This document shows, in pieces, positions 9,536 to 19,161 of a stretch of DNA of 64,000 nt. The DNA comes from Granulosicoccus antarcticus IMCC3135 (GTDB taxonomy: Bacteria; Pseudomonadota; Gammaproteobacteria; Granulosicoccales; Granulosicoccaceae): assembly GCF_002215215.1 (NCBI RefSeq), contig NZ_CP018632.1, positions 886,001 to 950,000 on the forward strand, in the 5' to 3' direction. The position numbers and the translations under genes were made by a program. The notes under the pieces were generated by a model. That model was not told the origin of the DNA. It did no database searches and was given only the letters and a program-made list of their open reading frames with translations. Within the stretch, counting starts at the first letter, position 1; every line of letters starts with the position of its first letter.

Positions 9536-10924
9536 CTAGTCCTTCTTTTCCGGTTTCCTGGTCAGTGACATGGGATTGAGCAGCTCTTCAAGCTGATTTC
9601 TGGGAAGATCCGTCATTTGCTCAGCTACCTCGACAATCGGCCTGCCTTCCTTGTAGGCGCGCTTCGCCACTTCTGCAGCCTTCAGATAGCCAATGTGTGG
9701 GTTCAAGGCGGTGGCTAGTATGGGATTGCGAAACAAGGCCTCTTGGATATGAGGCTCGTTGACCGTAAATCCACTAATGGCCTTGTCTGCAAGCAGGCGT
9801 GCACTTGAGCCGAGAAGCTCGATGCTGTCAAGCAGGCGACTGGCAATCAACGGCAGCATGACATTCAATTCAAAATTTCCCGACTGTCCGGCTATGCCGA
9901 TGGTGGCATCATTGCCCATGACTTGAGCGGCAACCATGGCAGTAGACTCGGGTATGACTGGATTGACTTTGCCGGGCATGATTGATGAGCCTGGTTGTAG
10001 CTCAGGCAGTACTATTTCTCCCAGGCCCGCCAGAGGACCTGAATTCATCCAGCGCAGATCATTGCTTATTTTCATGAGGCTGACGGCACAGGTCCTGAGA
10101 ATGCCTGACAGAGCAACTGCGACATCCTGAGTCGCCATCGCCGCATAGGCATTGTCGGTCGGTATGAATGCCATTTGCAGCTCGTCACTCATGTGTCTGC
10201 AGGTCAAGGAGGCAAAGCCTGCTGGTGCATTGACACCCGTACCAACAGCGGTACCGCCCAGTGCCAGTTGCTGCAGCATGCTTTGCTGCGATTCCAGACG
10301 CACCAGGTTGGCCTTGATCTGTGTCGACCATCCGCTCAGTACCTGTCCGAAGGTAATCGGCATGGCATCCATGAGATGTGTTCTGCCCGTTTTACACACC
10401 TCTGCCAGTTCGTCTGCTCTGCCATCAATACATTTCGCCAGATGCAATAGTGCCGGCATGAGATGGTGATGCAATGCCAGAGAGGCACTGATATGAATGC
10501 AGGAAGGAATGACATCATTACTGCTCTGGCTTTGATTAACGTGATCGTTCGGTTGTAGCGTCATTCCGCCCAGCTGACTGGCTAGCCTGGCAATCACTTC
10601 ATTGGCGTTCATATTGGTACTGGTTCCTGAGCCAGTCTGAAAAACGTCGATGGGAAAATGCGTCATCAACTCAGGATCGTCCAGAAGCTGGTCACATGCC
10701 TTGATGATGGCTCCGGACATGGGGGCCGATAAGCCTTTCAGATCGTGGTTGGCTTGAGCGGCGGCACGTTTGACATGCAGTAAAGATATGATGAAACGCT
10801 GGGGAAGGGGTTGGCCGCTAACCGGAAAATTATTCACGGCTCGTTGTGTCTGAGCGCCATAGAGTGCTTCAAACGGCACTTCGATCTCACCCATGCTGTC
10901 CTTTTCGGTACGAGTCCGCTTCAT
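9536..10924 (-). CDS. fumC: Class II fumarate hydratase
   Basis: 462 aa, standard length. Interconverts fumarate and L-malate in the TCA cycle without an iron-sulfur cluster. Family motifs run in order: FEALYGAQTQRAV, TGSGTSTNMNANEV, NQSQSSNDVIPS, GRTHLMDAMPITFGQ and the signature loop GSSIMPGKVNP. The aspartase/fumarase/argininosuccinase superfamily shares these, but HVNQSQSSND and length fit fumarase best. It is divergently oriented from the CBS-domain gene. Iron-independent fumarases are often induced under iron limitation or superoxide; no such operator was recognised here. Confidence 0.92.
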   Translation of the reverse strand: MKRTRTEKDSMGEIEVPFEALYGAQTQRAVNNFPVSGQPLPQRFIISLLHVKRAAAQANHDLKGLSAPMSGAIIKACDQLLDDPELMTHFPIDVFQTGSGTSTNMNANEVIARLASQLGGMTLQPNDHVNQSQSSNDVIPSCIHISASLALHHHLMPALLHLAKCIDGRADELAEVCKTGRTHLMDAMPITFGQVLSGWSTQIKANLVRLESQQSMLQQLALGGTAVGTGVNAPAGFASLTCRHMSDELQMAFIPTDNAYAAMATQDVAVALSGILRTCAVSLMKISNDLRWMNSGPLAGLGEIVLPELQPGSSIMPGKVNPVIPESTAMVAAQVMGNDATIGIAGQSGNFELNVMLPLIASRLLDSIELLGSSARLLADKAISGFTVNEPHIQEALFRNPILATALNPHIGYLKAAEVAKRAYKEGRPIVEVAEQMTDLPRNQLEELLNPMSLTRKPEKKD

Positions 10925-11284
10925 TGTTGTTCTCTGATAATTCTATGCATGGCCATAGCCACTATTCTGACGGTATTCCCCTCCCTCAAATTCGCAACAG
11001 GCCTGACCAGAGAGCTGAAAGGTTACATTTTGTCGGCACAAGATTTTATTTGTCTGCCAACCTGATGACGAAAAGTGGCAGGAGCGACTCTTTCGTGCAA
11101 AAAATGTGACAGTTGTCTCATTGTGTGTCGGGGGCGTTGGCTCACCGATTGCACAGGGTCGAACTCAAATGACAACCCTGGATAACCTTAACGCAGTCGA
11201 TACAGCTTGTATGGTCAGGGTAAAGGGTACATTACTGGCTAGTTAAGTCTGAACGGCCTGTTTTCAAGGCATCAAGGATAAGTA
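10925..11284. other. 360-bp divergent intergenic region
   Basis: Holds the promoters of fumC (leftward) and the CBS-pair gene (rightward). An AAGGAT ribosome site precedes 11285. No further gene, repeat or clear FNR, Fur or SoxR site is seen. Confidence 0.5.
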
Positions 11285-11680
11285 ATGAACATTACCGAGT
11301 TAATGACCGACAGGGTTGCCACTGTGAGCATGGATGACCCGCTGAGTGTGGTCAAGAATGCTTTTGACAACTCTCGGTTTCATCATTTGCTGGTTGTAGA
11401 TGCGGATGTGTTGGTCGGTGTCATCTCTGACCGTGACTTGCTGAAAGCCATGAGTCCCTTTTTGGGGACTGCTGCGGAGGTTAGGCGCGATATACAAACG
11501 ATAGCGCAGCCGGTGCACAAGATCATGACCAGAAAACTGGTGACTCTGGGACCAGAGGCGCAGCTACAGGATGCCATTTCTGTCTTCAAGGAGCAGCAGA
11601 TATCCTGTATTCCGATCGTTGATGGGATCGGGCAGCCAATTGGCATTGTCAGCTGGCGGGACATAATGAAGACGCTGTAA
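11285..11680 (+). CDS. Small CBS-domain-pair protein
   Basis: 131 aa made of two tandem CBS domains and nothing else (MNITELMTDRVATVSMDDPL..., then IMTRKLVTLGPEAQLQDAI...). CBS pairs bind adenosine nucleotides and act as energy-state sensors; stand-alone ones often regulate other proteins in trans. AAGGAT sits 5 nt before the ATG. Only 37 bp separate it from the following oxygenase, so the two may be cotranscribed. Target protein unknown. Confidence 0.87.
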   Translation: MNITELMTDRVATVSMDDPLSVVKNAFDNSRFHHLLVVDADVLVGVISDRDLLKAMSPFLGTAAEVRRDIQTIAQPVHKIMTRKLVTLGPEAQLQDAISVFKEQQISCIPIVDGIGQPIGIVSWRDIMKTL

Positions 11681-11717
11681 ATGTGCCACACTGCCTGGTA
11701 GCTCAGGAGGTAGTCGC

Positions 11718-12647
11718 ATGAACATTCCGCAACTCGACGCTCGATGTCTTTTTGATAGTGAACATCCGGATTACCAGGCCAGTCTTGCTCAAGTACGATT
11801 CGCTGCGCAGCAGGTCGGCTTCATGACGTTGACGAATACGTCTATGAGTAGCGACGATGTTCTTCAGGTGTTGGATATGTATCGTCGGTTTTTCAAGTTG
11901 CCGGCAGATACCAAGGCGGCTTGTGACATGGCGAAAACCGGTTCGAACCGTGGATGGGGCGCGCCTTACGCAGAACAGGTCGATCCTGATGCGAATCCTG
12001 ATTTCAAGGAAGTGTTCGATAGTGGCTTGGAGCTGAGTGTCGATGACCCTCTGGCCAGGCATACCTACTACGCGCCGAACCGCTGGCCTGATGAGCCTGC
12101 AGATTTTCATTCAGTGATTTCAGGCTACTACCAACAAGTCACGAATATCTCATTGTCACTGTTGTGTGCCATTGCTCAGGCGATAGGGGAGCCAGCTGAT
12201 TATTTTGCTGATAAATTCGATAAGCCGATGGCACTGCTGCGAGGTAATTACTACCCGCCACGTCCCGCGAGTGCTGCAGCCAAGGACTTTGGCATCGCCT
12301 CTCACACTGACTATGGTTGCCTGACACTACTGGCTACCGATGGTTCGCCTGGTTTGGAGGTGCAGACACGGCAATCGGGGTGGGTGTCTGTCAATGCGAG
12401 TCCGGGGACATTCATCATCAACTTCGGGGAAATGCTGCAAACGTGGAGCGATGGGAAAGTAGTGGCTACCCCGCACCGGGTCATCGGCGGTGAGAACGAG
12501 CGTATTTCAGTTCCATTTTTCTTCAATCCGCGTCATGACGTGAATGTGGCACCGCGTGGCGCTGATGAGAAAATGCTTGCCGGTGATCATTTGTCTGCTC
12601 GATATGATCAGACCTATGTTCACCGACAGACAGCTGCAAAACACTGA
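11718..12647 (+). CDS. 2-oxoglutarate/Fe(II)-dependent oxygenase, isopenicillin N synthase-like
   Basis: 309 aa. The C-terminal double-stranded beta-helix core carries the iron ligands SHTDYG (His, Asp) and TPHRV (His), and the 2-oxoglutarate-binding pair R-x-S in ERISVPFFF. The N-terminal region (VRFAAQQVGFMTLTN...) is the DIOX_N domain. Such enzymes hydroxylate or desaturate small molecules; the bacterial group includes ethylene-forming enzyme and many with unknown substrates. An excellent ribosome site (AGGAGGT) precedes the ATG. It converges with the exported-protein genes at 12674-14745. Confidence 0.87.
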   Translation: MNIPQLDARCLFDSEHPDYQASLAQVRFAAQQVGFMTLTNTSMSSDDVLQVLDMYRRFFKLPADTKAACDMAKTGSNRGWGAPYAEQVDPDANPDFKEVFDSGLELSVDDPLARHTYYAPNRWPDEPADFHSVISGYYQQVTNISLSLLCAIAQAIGEPADYFADKFDKPMALLRGNYYPPRPASAAAKDFGIASHTDYGCLTLLATDGSPGLEVQTRQSGWVSVNASPGTFIINFGEMLQTWSDGKVVATPHRVIGGENERISVPFFFNPRHDVNVAPRGADEKMLAGDHLSARYDQTYVHRQTAAKH

Positions 12648-12673
12648 TCGGGTGCTTTGCAGCTGGGTTCCCG

Positions 12674-14119
12674 CTATTCGAGGAGTAGTGTTCCGAAGAC
12701 AGACGGATTTTGTTGTGCATCCGTATTACTGCCTGTTGGCTGATTCCAACTCCATTGAGAGATGAATCCCTCTATCCCGTCATCGTCGTTGATCATGAGT
12801 TCGAAACCAAACGGTTCGTCCGTATTGATACCGATGGCCGTCAGTGAAACACGGATTTCATAGATATCCTGATTGGTTTCCGGATTAGTCAGCCCGGCAG
12901 GGCCTTTTCCCGGTCCGGAAGCAAAAAGAACCGCCGATGAAAGGGTAGATGTGACGCCGGGAGCGCTACCATCAGTCAATGGCAATGTGCCCTCAGAGCT
13001 ATCCTGCAACGGCAACAGGTAGTTGGAGTCGTTGTCGTCATAGCGCTGCAATTTACTATTGTCGGCATCCAGGAAAAGCTCAAGGCTGTCGTTTTGAGTA
13101 CCCGCATCATCAGAATCACTTTGATGAGCCGTTTGGTTGTCAACCAGTACTACAACGTAGAGGTAGCGGCCGTCATGCATGGCTGCCCATCGATGTCCGG
13201 GGGAGTCATTGACACCATCAGGGTTCTGGCTTGATTGCAGCTTGTTGATCAGCAGGGGGGCACCACTGTTGTCTATCTGAATGGCTGCTGCCCACTCTCC
13301 GCTCAGATCGCCACCGGCGCCTGCGGTGGTCACGCCAGTGCCATCGATGAGCGGTGCGCTGAGTGAGGCGATTTGCGGGACGATAACATCTGCAAGTGTA
13401 GGCTCTGGCGTGATGTCAGGCGTTGTATCACTTGTTGGGTCAGTGTCGTCGGTTGTCGGTTCAGTACCCGTTGTTGGCTCAGTATCGCTGGTTGATTCAG
13501 TATCGCCTGCTGATTCCGAATCCGGTTCAACCTCGGTAGTTGGGGTTGACTCTGGTATCGATTCGGTAGGAAGTTGCGATGATGAATCAGTACTGCCATC
13601 ATCAGAAGGATTGTTTGCAACCGAGCTGTCAGCTTGCAGAGGGTTAGTCCCATTGTGGCGTTCATCCAGATTGCTGATACCGTCACTGTCTGTGTCGATA
13701 TCAGTTGAATAGTCGTTGGAATCTGTCCTTGTGACATTGCCATCTGCACTTACTTCAAGTGACTGGGTCTGGCTGGCCAGAGGGATGTCCTGTCCATCAA
13801 GGCTCTCCACCCAGGTAATCGTGGCGATATAGTTGCGGCCAGGTGTCACGTTGATAGTGCCGCTCCAGCTGCCGTCATCGTTCTTGACCAGATTAACGCT
13901 GGTTCCATTGGATAACCTGATTTGCGGGCTCAGGTTTTCCTGAACGACGGTCCCATCGTTCTGCAGTACGGCGGGTATGGTGACCGGAATGGAAGGCCTT
14001 GCTTTCAGAGTAGTAACTGAGCCGCCATCGGAGCACGATGCCAGCAAGGACAAGCCCAGAAATGCAAGTGTGGTTGCGAATGGAGATCTGTTAAAGGATC
14101 GCATGAAGGTGATTTTCAT
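12674..14119 (-). CDS. Exported lipoprotein with TSP3-like calcium repeat and CBM9/DOMON-like domain
   Basis: 481 aa. Signal peptide ending in the lipobox LLASCSDGG. Then a beta-rich domain, an Asp-rich thrombospondin-type-3-like motif (DTDSDGISNLDERHNG, about residues 143-158), a low-complexity Thr/Glu/Asp/Pro linker of roughly 70 residues and a C-terminal domain (VPQIASLSAPLIDGTG ... FLDADNSKLQRYDDND...) that resembles carbohydrate-binding module 9/DOMON-like domains. It is probably surface or periplasmic and may bind sugar or haem. The ATG at 14119 overlaps the upstream stop (ATGA); an alternative ATG at 14104 lies nearer the signal core. Function unknown. Confidence 0.7.
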   Translation of the reverse strand: MKITFMRSFNRSPFATTLAFLGLSLLASCSDGGSVTTLKARPSIPVTIPAVLQNDGTVVQENLSPQIRLSNGTSVNLVKNDDGSWSGTINVTPGRNYIATITWVESLDGQDIPLASQTQSLEVSADGNVTRTDSNDYSTDIDTDSDGISNLDERHNGTNPLQADSSVANNPSDDGSTDSSSQLPTESIPESTPTTEVEPDSESAGDTESTSDTEPTTGTEPTTDDTDPTSDTTPDITPEPTLADVIVPQIASLSAPLIDGTGVTTAGAGGDLSGEWAAAIQIDNSGAPLLINKLQSSQNPDGVNDSPGHRWAAMHDGRYLYVVVLVDNQTAHQSDSDDAGTQNDSLELFLDADNSKLQRYDDNDSNYLLPLQDSSEGTLPLTDGSAPGVTSTLSSAVLFASGPGKGPAGLTNPETNQDIYEIRVSLTAIGINTDEPFGFELMINDDDGIEGFISQWSWNQPTGSNTDAQQNPSVFGTLLLE

Positions 14120-14745
14120 TGAACGTTGAATGTCAGGGGAACAATTTCAGAATCGTCCTCGCTGTCTTGAGCGGCTGAGGCGATGACACCTGCGGCGATA
14201 ACGCCAAGTGTTATCTGGAACCAGCGTCTTTTAAGCAGTGGTGGTTTGTCGTCAGTGCTCACGGTGCCGTCGGCAATTGCCGGTTGTGCAGTGGCCGTAG
14301 CGGTGGTTTCAATAGGTTCTGCTGAGGCTGCCAGGAGGCGCTGGTAGGGGTCAAAGGCGTAGCCGCTGACGGTACGATTGCCGGATTCATCCTGCGCCTG
14401 TACATAATATTCGATGGTTCGCACATCGTTGAAATCAGTGGGAATCGAAACACTGAAATAACCGGTAGTGCCCAGTGATTCCATGGGAGCAGGTGAGTAA
14501 GGTAATTGACCAGCTCGGCGGTAGTAGAGCGTAACGCTCTGCAACTCGTTATCTTCCGCTATCTGGGCGGTAAAAACCTGTGTGCGATCAGCAGTGCCTT
14601 CGGCAAGCTCTTCCAGCTCTATGATTGGCGGAGTCGTGTCGAGGGGCGCGTCTGCGCTCTGAGCATGGCTATAGCCATTCCCCAGACACAGCAGCAGAAT
14701 ACTCAGGAATACACACTGAGATCGAATTTTAAAGCGGACACCCAC
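14116..14745 (-). CDS. Exported protein of unknown function with Ig-like domain and C-terminal membrane helix
   Basis: About 209 aa. A signal peptide (SILLLCLGNGYSHAQS) leads into an extracellular-type Ig-like domain beginning DTTPPIIELEELAEG and including DNELQSVTLYYR and YYVQAQDESGN, features of FN3/Big-type repeats. A hydrophobic helix (QITLGVIAAGVIASAA) near the C-terminus suggests anchoring. The GTG at 14745 is chosen because GGAG lies 9 nt before it and it gives a normal signal peptide; a GTG at 14760 is an alternative. It is translationally coupled to the lipoprotein gene downstream, so the two likely act together at the cell envelope. I do not recognise a named family. Confidence 0.6.
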   Translation of the reverse strand: MGVRFKIRSQCVFLSILLLCLGNGYSHAQSADAPLDTTPPIIELEELAEGTADRTQVFTAQIAEDNELQSVTLYYRRAGQLPYSPAPMESLGTTGYFSVSIPTDFNDVRTIEYYVQAQDESGNRTVSGYAFDPYQRLLAASAEPIETTATATAQPAIADGTVSTDDKPPLLKRRWFQITLGVIAAGVIASAAQDSEDDSEIVPLTFNVQ

Positions 14746-14900
14746 TATGACTGACTCCACGCGAAAAGCGGCTCAGTATACGGAAGCTATTCGATCATGC
14801 TGCAATGCAATGCTGAGCGTTTGAGTACAGTTAGGTAATGTGCCTGGCTGGCTCTATAAGCCTAATATTAAAGGAGAAAACGAAATGCTCTGGTTTTTCA

Positions 14901-15215
14901 TCAAACAATGAGTTGGCGTAATAATTCCAGTTCGGATCGCTGAGCTTCAATGGTGTCGAGCAGGCCAATGACTAGTGCCAGATGTGCAATGTCCAGCTCC
15001 AGTTCATGTTGCAGTTTCATCGCCTTGAGAATACGAATGAGGTGGGCCTGTTGGAAGTGCGACTCCACATCAGGTAGATCGTCGATCACCCCGTGATCGA
15101 TGTAGCTGCCCAGTGTGCTTACCGTTATGTGGCACAGTGTGCATATTTCGGTTTGCGTATAGAGAATGTCTATCGATGCCACGTCGTGTTCGCTGTCATT
15201 TTGCATCTCATGCAC
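14901..15215 (-). CDS. cbpM: Chaperone modulator CbpM
   Basis: 104 aa. A MerR-like small protein ([27 protein letters not shown]) with a helical C-terminus ([12 protein letters not shown]), the layout of CbpM, which binds the J-domain of CbpA and inhibits both its cochaperone and DNA-binding activity. Its start overlaps the end of cbpA by 8 bp on the same strand, the conserved cbpA-cbpM arrangement, which supports the name strongly. Confidence 0.85.
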   Translation of the reverse strand: MHEMQNDSEHDVASIDILYTQTEICTLCHITVSTLGSYIDHGVIDDLPDVESHFQQAHLIRILKAMKLQHELELDIAHLALVIGLLDTIEAQRSELELLRQLIV

Positions 15216-16191
15216 TCCTCTTTCTGGCCATGTCGTCTGACCACAGATTTTTCATTGATTCGTAGAGTGCCCGTTGCTCGTCATTTTCTACCGCAGGTAT
15301 GTCAACACGTAAAACGACAAGGTGATCGCCTGGTGTCTTGCCCGGAAAGCCACGACCTTTCAATCTGAGTTTCTTGCCGCCATTAGAGCCTGCCGGTATC
15401 GTCAATTTTACCGTGCCGGCAAGAGTTGGAGCTTCGATGACAGCACCAAGCGCAGCCTCCCAGGGGGCAATGGGTAGTACCGAGGTGACATTTCTGCCAT
15501 CGAGTTGAAAGCGCTCGTCATCCTGTAATTTTATATCGATATAAAGATCACCCGCCGGTGTGCTGCCAGTACCCGGATTGCCCTGGCCTCGAAGCCGGAT
15601 TCGCTGCCCGTCAAGGACGCCGGCAGGAATGGTCACTTTCAGAGTCTTGTCCTGCATCTTGATTGCTCCCGATGCATCTTCAGCGGGAACGCTTAGTGTC
15701 ACGGGTACGATTGCACCGTTGAAGGCGTCAGCCAGTGATATCTGCAAGTGGCTGTGCAGGTCACGACTGGGTGGATTGAAACCTGCGCCAGAAGCATGTG
15801 CCTGTCCGCCTGCTTGCTGGTAGTCGTTGCCAAAAATTTCGCGAAAGAAGTCGCTGAAATCTTGCGGATTTTCTGAAGAAAATCCACCTTCGTGGGCACC
15901 AGACTGTCTTCGGCCTGAGCCATGTCCAGGCTGCCATCCCGGAGGGGGACGAAATTCATCCTGCGGGGAATTACCGGCGTAGATTCTGATCTGATCGTAT
16001 TCGCGCCGCTTTTCCTTGTCTTTCAGAACGCTGTAGGCTTCACCGAGTGTCTTGAATTTTGCTTCGCTGTCAGATTCCTTGCTGACATCTGGATGAAATT
16101 TTCGAGCAAGTTTGCGATAGGCTCGCTTTATTTCAGCGGCATCAGCCTCCGGTTCTACACCCAAGACTTCGTAATAGTCAACGAATTCCAT
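15208..16191 (-). CDS. cbpA: Curved DNA-binding protein CbpA (DnaJ-like cochaperone)
   Basis: 327 aa. N-terminal J-domain with [18 protein letters not shown] and the HPD motif ([10 protein letters not shown]), a Gly/Ser-rich linker, then two DnaJ C-terminal substrate-binding domains ([13 protein letters not shown]..., [15 protein letters not shown]...). There is no Cys-rich zinc domain, which separates CbpA from DnaJ. It stimulates DnaK and binds curved DNA in stationary phase. It is followed by cbpM with an 8-bp overlap. Confidence 0.92.
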   Translation of the reverse strand: MEFVDYYEVLGVEPEADAAEIKRAYRKLARKFHPDVSKESDSEAKFKTLGEAYSVLKDKEKRREYDQIRIYAGNSPQDEFRPPPGWQPGHGSGRRQSGAHEGGFSSENPQDFSDFFREIFGNDYQQAGGQAHASGAGFNPPSRDLHSHLQISLADAFNGAIVPVTLSVPAEDASGAIKMQDKTLKVTIPAGVLDGQRIRLRGQGNPGTGSTPAGDLYIDIKLQDDERFQLDGRNVTSVLPIAPWEAALGAVIEAPTLAGTVKLTIPAGSNGGKKLRLKGRGFPGKTPGDHLVVLRVDIPAVENDEQRALYESMKNLWSDDMARKRSA

Positions 16192-16323
16192 ATGTTCATA
16201 GCCCTGATAGCATCTGGACGGGTCGCCCAGTGATTGCTATTCGTGCGTTTGCACGCTGTTATTGAAGATATGGATGAATCCGCTTCAAACAACGTCAGCG
16301 CACAATTTGCAATACACGATCCC

Positions 16324-18102
16324 TTACATCCAAACTAGCATGATCATCGGTACGGCAACACTGACGATCACGATATCCAGTAGCAAGCCGACGCGCCAGT
16401 AGTCGCCAAAGGAATATCCCCCGGGGCCCATCACCAGAGTATTGGATTGATGCCCGATAGGTGTGAGGTAGGGGGAGGCGGCCCCCACGGCCACAGCCAT
16501 GAGAAACGGGTCGGCAGAAACTCCCAGTCCGGTTGCAAGGCTCAAGGCAATAGGGGCCATCAATACGGCAGTCGGTGTGTTGTGTACCAGATCGGACAAC
16601 AGCATGGACACCGTCATAACCAGTATCAGCAGAGACCATACGGGCAAACCGTCGCTGACGCCGAGGATACCCTGTGCGATAAGCTCGGTTGCTCCGGTAG
16701 TCTGCAGAGCTTCGCCGATGGGTATGAGAAAACCGAGTAGCACGATTATCGGCCACTCTATGCTGCGATAGGCCGCTCGCAGCGATACCATTTTCATCAA
16801 AACCAGAATACCGACTACCGTGGTGAAGGCAATTTCGACCGGGACCCAGCCCATGGCTGCCACGAATATTCCCATTGCAAAGGTACCCGGAATCAGCAGC
16901 ACCCCACGGCGTGGGTTTATTTCAAGACCACGGTTCTTGATACCCAGACAACCCAGTGTCTGACACAGCTGTTCGAGTGCCTGTGTTTCTCCTTGAAGCA
17001 AAAGTACATCACCAGTCTTGTATTTTATGTGTTTCAGACGGGTTCTGGCTGCATGGCCTTCGCGTGCTACGGCAAGCAGATTGACTCCGAAGCGTTGATG
17101 CATGCCGATACTGCGCATGGATAAACCTTCGATGGCGGAATTGGGCATGACGACCGCTTCAATGACCCGGACATCTGGAGATTTGAGCCAGTCAGGGTCA
17201 ATGACCTCGGCACCGGCATCAAGCATTCCCGGATTCTCGAACAGAGGTTGCAGGGATTCACTATGCCCTTCCAGTATCAGTACGTCGCCAGGCTGCAGCA
17301 GCTCCATGGCCGAGGGTGCCATACGGCGCCGGTCCTTGCGCAAAATGAGCATGACAGCCACCTCGCCTTCACACATCAGTTCCAGTGCACCGACAGAGGT
17401 ACCGATCAATTGCGAATCCGGTGGCACTCGAACCTCGGAAATATACCGTGCAATATGAAACTGTTCGGATGAATCCTGATCGGAACCACCCGGTCTGCCA
17501 GGCAGTAGGCGCCAGCCAATGGTCACAAGGTACAAAAGACCGGCCAGGGCAACCACGATTCCAACCGGTGTGAAATCGAACATGCTGAACGGTTCACCAA
17601 CATTGTTTGCGCGAAAGGTGGCAATAATGATATTGGGTGGTGTCCCTACCAGAGTAACCAGGCCGCCAAGCAGGCTGGCAAAGGAGAGCGGGATGAGAAG
17701 TTTGGAGGCGGGGCGTTTAGATTTCTGAGCATCACGAAGTGTGATGGGCAGCATCAGTGCCAGTGCACCGATATTGTTCATGAAGGCTGAAAGAAATGCG
17801 GTGACGCCGCAATTAGCCGCAATCTGAGTGGTGATCGAGCCCCTGGCGTAGGCCAGGTATCTGAGAAACAGTTCTACTACACCGCACGATTGCAGTGCCT
17901 GACTGATGACCAGCACGCAGGCTACTGTAATGACCGCCGGGTGCGAGAACCCTTCGAAGGCATGATCCATGGGAACGATGCCAGCATAGACTGAGGTCAG
18001 AAGGGCAATACCGGCTACCACATCGTAACGCCAGTGATTCCAGACAAACAGAATCATGACGACTGCAAGTATGGAAAACACCGTTAGCTGATCCAGTGTC
18101 AC
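16324..18102 (-). CDS. SLC13/DASS-family anion transporter with two RCK_C (TrkA-C) domains
   Basis: 592 aa. Hydrophobic N-terminal half (VFSILAVVMILFVWNHWRYD..., VACVLVISQALQSCGVV, ALALMLPI), a central cytosolic insert of about 200 residues with two RCK_C-type domains (VPPDSQLIGTSVGALEL; MPNSAIEGLSMRSIGM), then a second membrane half ending PIGHQSNTLVMGPGGY, the DASS signature region. Members with this insert move sulfate, dicarboxylates or other anions with Na+. The start is GTG at 18102 with a weak ribosome site. No operon partner; substrate not predictable. Confidence 0.87.
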   Translation of the reverse strand: MTLDQLTVFSILAVVMILFVWNHWRYDVVAGIALLTSVYAGIVPMDHAFEGFSHPAVITVACVLVISQALQSCGVVELFLRYLAYARGSITTQIAANCGVTAFLSAFMNNIGALALMLPITLRDAQKSKRPASKLLIPLSFASLLGGLVTLVGTPPNIIIATFRANNVGEPFSMFDFTPVGIVVALAGLLYLVTIGWRLLPGRPGGSDQDSSEQFHIARYISEVRVPPDSQLIGTSVGALELMCEGEVAVMLILRKDRRRMAPSAMELLQPGDVLILEGHSESLQPLFENPGMLDAGAEVIDPDWLKSPDVRVIEAVVMPNSAIEGLSMRSIGMHQRFGVNLLAVAREGHAARTRLKHIKYKTGDVLLLQGETQALEQLCQTLGCLGIKNRGLEINPRRGVLLIPGTFAMGIFVAAMGWVPVEIAFTTVVGILVLMKMVSLRAAYRSIEWPIIVLLGFLIPIGEALQTTGATELIAQGILGVSDGLPVWSLLILVMTVSMLLSDLVHNTPTAVLMAPIALSLATGLGVSADPFLMAVAVGAASPYLTPIGHQSNTLVMGPGGYSFGDYWRVGLLLDIVIVSVAVPMIMLVWM

Positions 18103-18338
18103 GCAGATTTAGCTCCCGCTCAGATCGATGGCATATTGTAGACGGGTTGCAGGTTAACTGATCAAGCTACGTTGAATGCAAGGTTTTTCGGAATATGTCT
18201 ATATAACCTCCTGGTTCTTGACGCAGCCGACTACATCAAAATCCAGAGAGGCGTTGCAGGGCCTACTGCACCGCAACAGGATCATCCAGACTGCATTGTT
18301 TGTCATTGCATCCTGTTCTGCTCGTGCAGATGGTCAGA

Positions 18339-19148
18339 TTATTCAGCGAGAGGTGATTTACTGAAACGGAAGTTGGAGACGCTGATTCCTCCCATGAAAT
18401 CACTCTCGTGATAGACCCGTTGCGATGGATCCTCCCCGGCAGCGCCCACAGCCACCATTAGCGGCAAAAGATGCTCTTCACGCGGATGAGCCTGCCGAGC
18501 CGATGGTGCATTTTCCCACTTGACCAGTGCGGCTGCGCGTTCTGTAGAGTCTGGCAAAGCCATCGACTTTTGTACCCAGTCATCAAACTCAGCAGATACC
18601 TGACGAGCATCGGGCCCGAAATTTTGCAGATTGTGGTAGCTCAGACCACTGCCGATGATCAGTATGCCTTGCTGTCTCAACGGCGCGAGCGCACGACCCA
18701 TGGCCAGATGTTCAAGCGGGTCAAGCCCGTGTTTGAGTGACAACTGTACAACCGGAGTTGCTGCAAGGGGGTCGATGAGGGCCATGGGTGCATACATGCC
18801 ATGGTCGAATCCGCGTTCGGCATCCTGTTGTGATGCAAAACCGTTGTCGCTGAGCAGGGTCTGGACCTGCTGTGCAAGCTCAGGGTTGCCGGGAGCCGGA
18901 TATCTGATGGCGTAGGTGTGCTTGGGAAAGCCGTTGTAATCGTAGATCATGCCGGGCATGGGCTTACTGGTTACGGTGAATTCAGTGGCTTCCCAATGTG
19001 CAGAGACCATCAGTATTGCCCGCGGAATTGAACCCAGTTGTTGCGGTATCTTTTGCAGTGCGGAGCTAAGCCTGGCATAGGTGGCTCTCTGAGACTCCAT
19101 CCATGGCCAGGGGCCACCACCGTGAGAAATAAAGTATGTGGGTAACAA
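18339..19148 (-). CDS. DODA-type class III extradiol ring-opening dioxygenase
   Basis: 269 aa. Starts TYFISHGGGPWPW with the first metal-binding His; SAHWEA, the RYPAPGNPELA region, GFDHGMYAPM and IGSGLSYHN are the conserved stretches of the LigB/DODA family that splits catechol-type rings using Fe or Zn. Bacterial members (YgiD-like) can act on L-DOPA, but the natural substrate is usually unknown. The start is a TTG at 19148, supported by AGGAT just upstream; no in-frame ATG fits. It lies 13 bp after the DoxX gene, so they form one operon opposite a LysR regulator. Confidence 0.87.
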   Translation of the reverse strand: MLPTYFISHGGGPWPWMESQRATYARLSSALQKIPQQLGSIPRAILMVSAHWEATEFTVTSKPMPGMIYDYNGFPKHTYAIRYPAPGNPELAQQVQTLLSDNGFASQQDAERGFDHGMYAPMALIDPLAATPVVQLSLKHGLDPLEHLAMGRALAPLRQQGILIIGSGLSYHNLQNFGPDARQVSAEFDDWVQKSMALPDSTERAAALVKWENAPSARQAHPREEHLLPLMVAVGAAGEDPSQRVYHESDFMGGISVSNFRFSKSPLAE

Positions 19149-19161
19149 GATCCTGGTTCTC

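Noticed and set aside
11686-11717. tRNA-like text (CCTGGTAGCTCAGGAGGTAG)
   Set aside because: No cloverleaf arms follow; it is a ribosome site before the oxygenase gene.
14885-14911. Eight-residue ORF with a strong AAGGAG ribosome site on the plus strand
   Set aside because: It ends inside the antisense of cbpM, and nothing downstream on that strand could use it as a leader.
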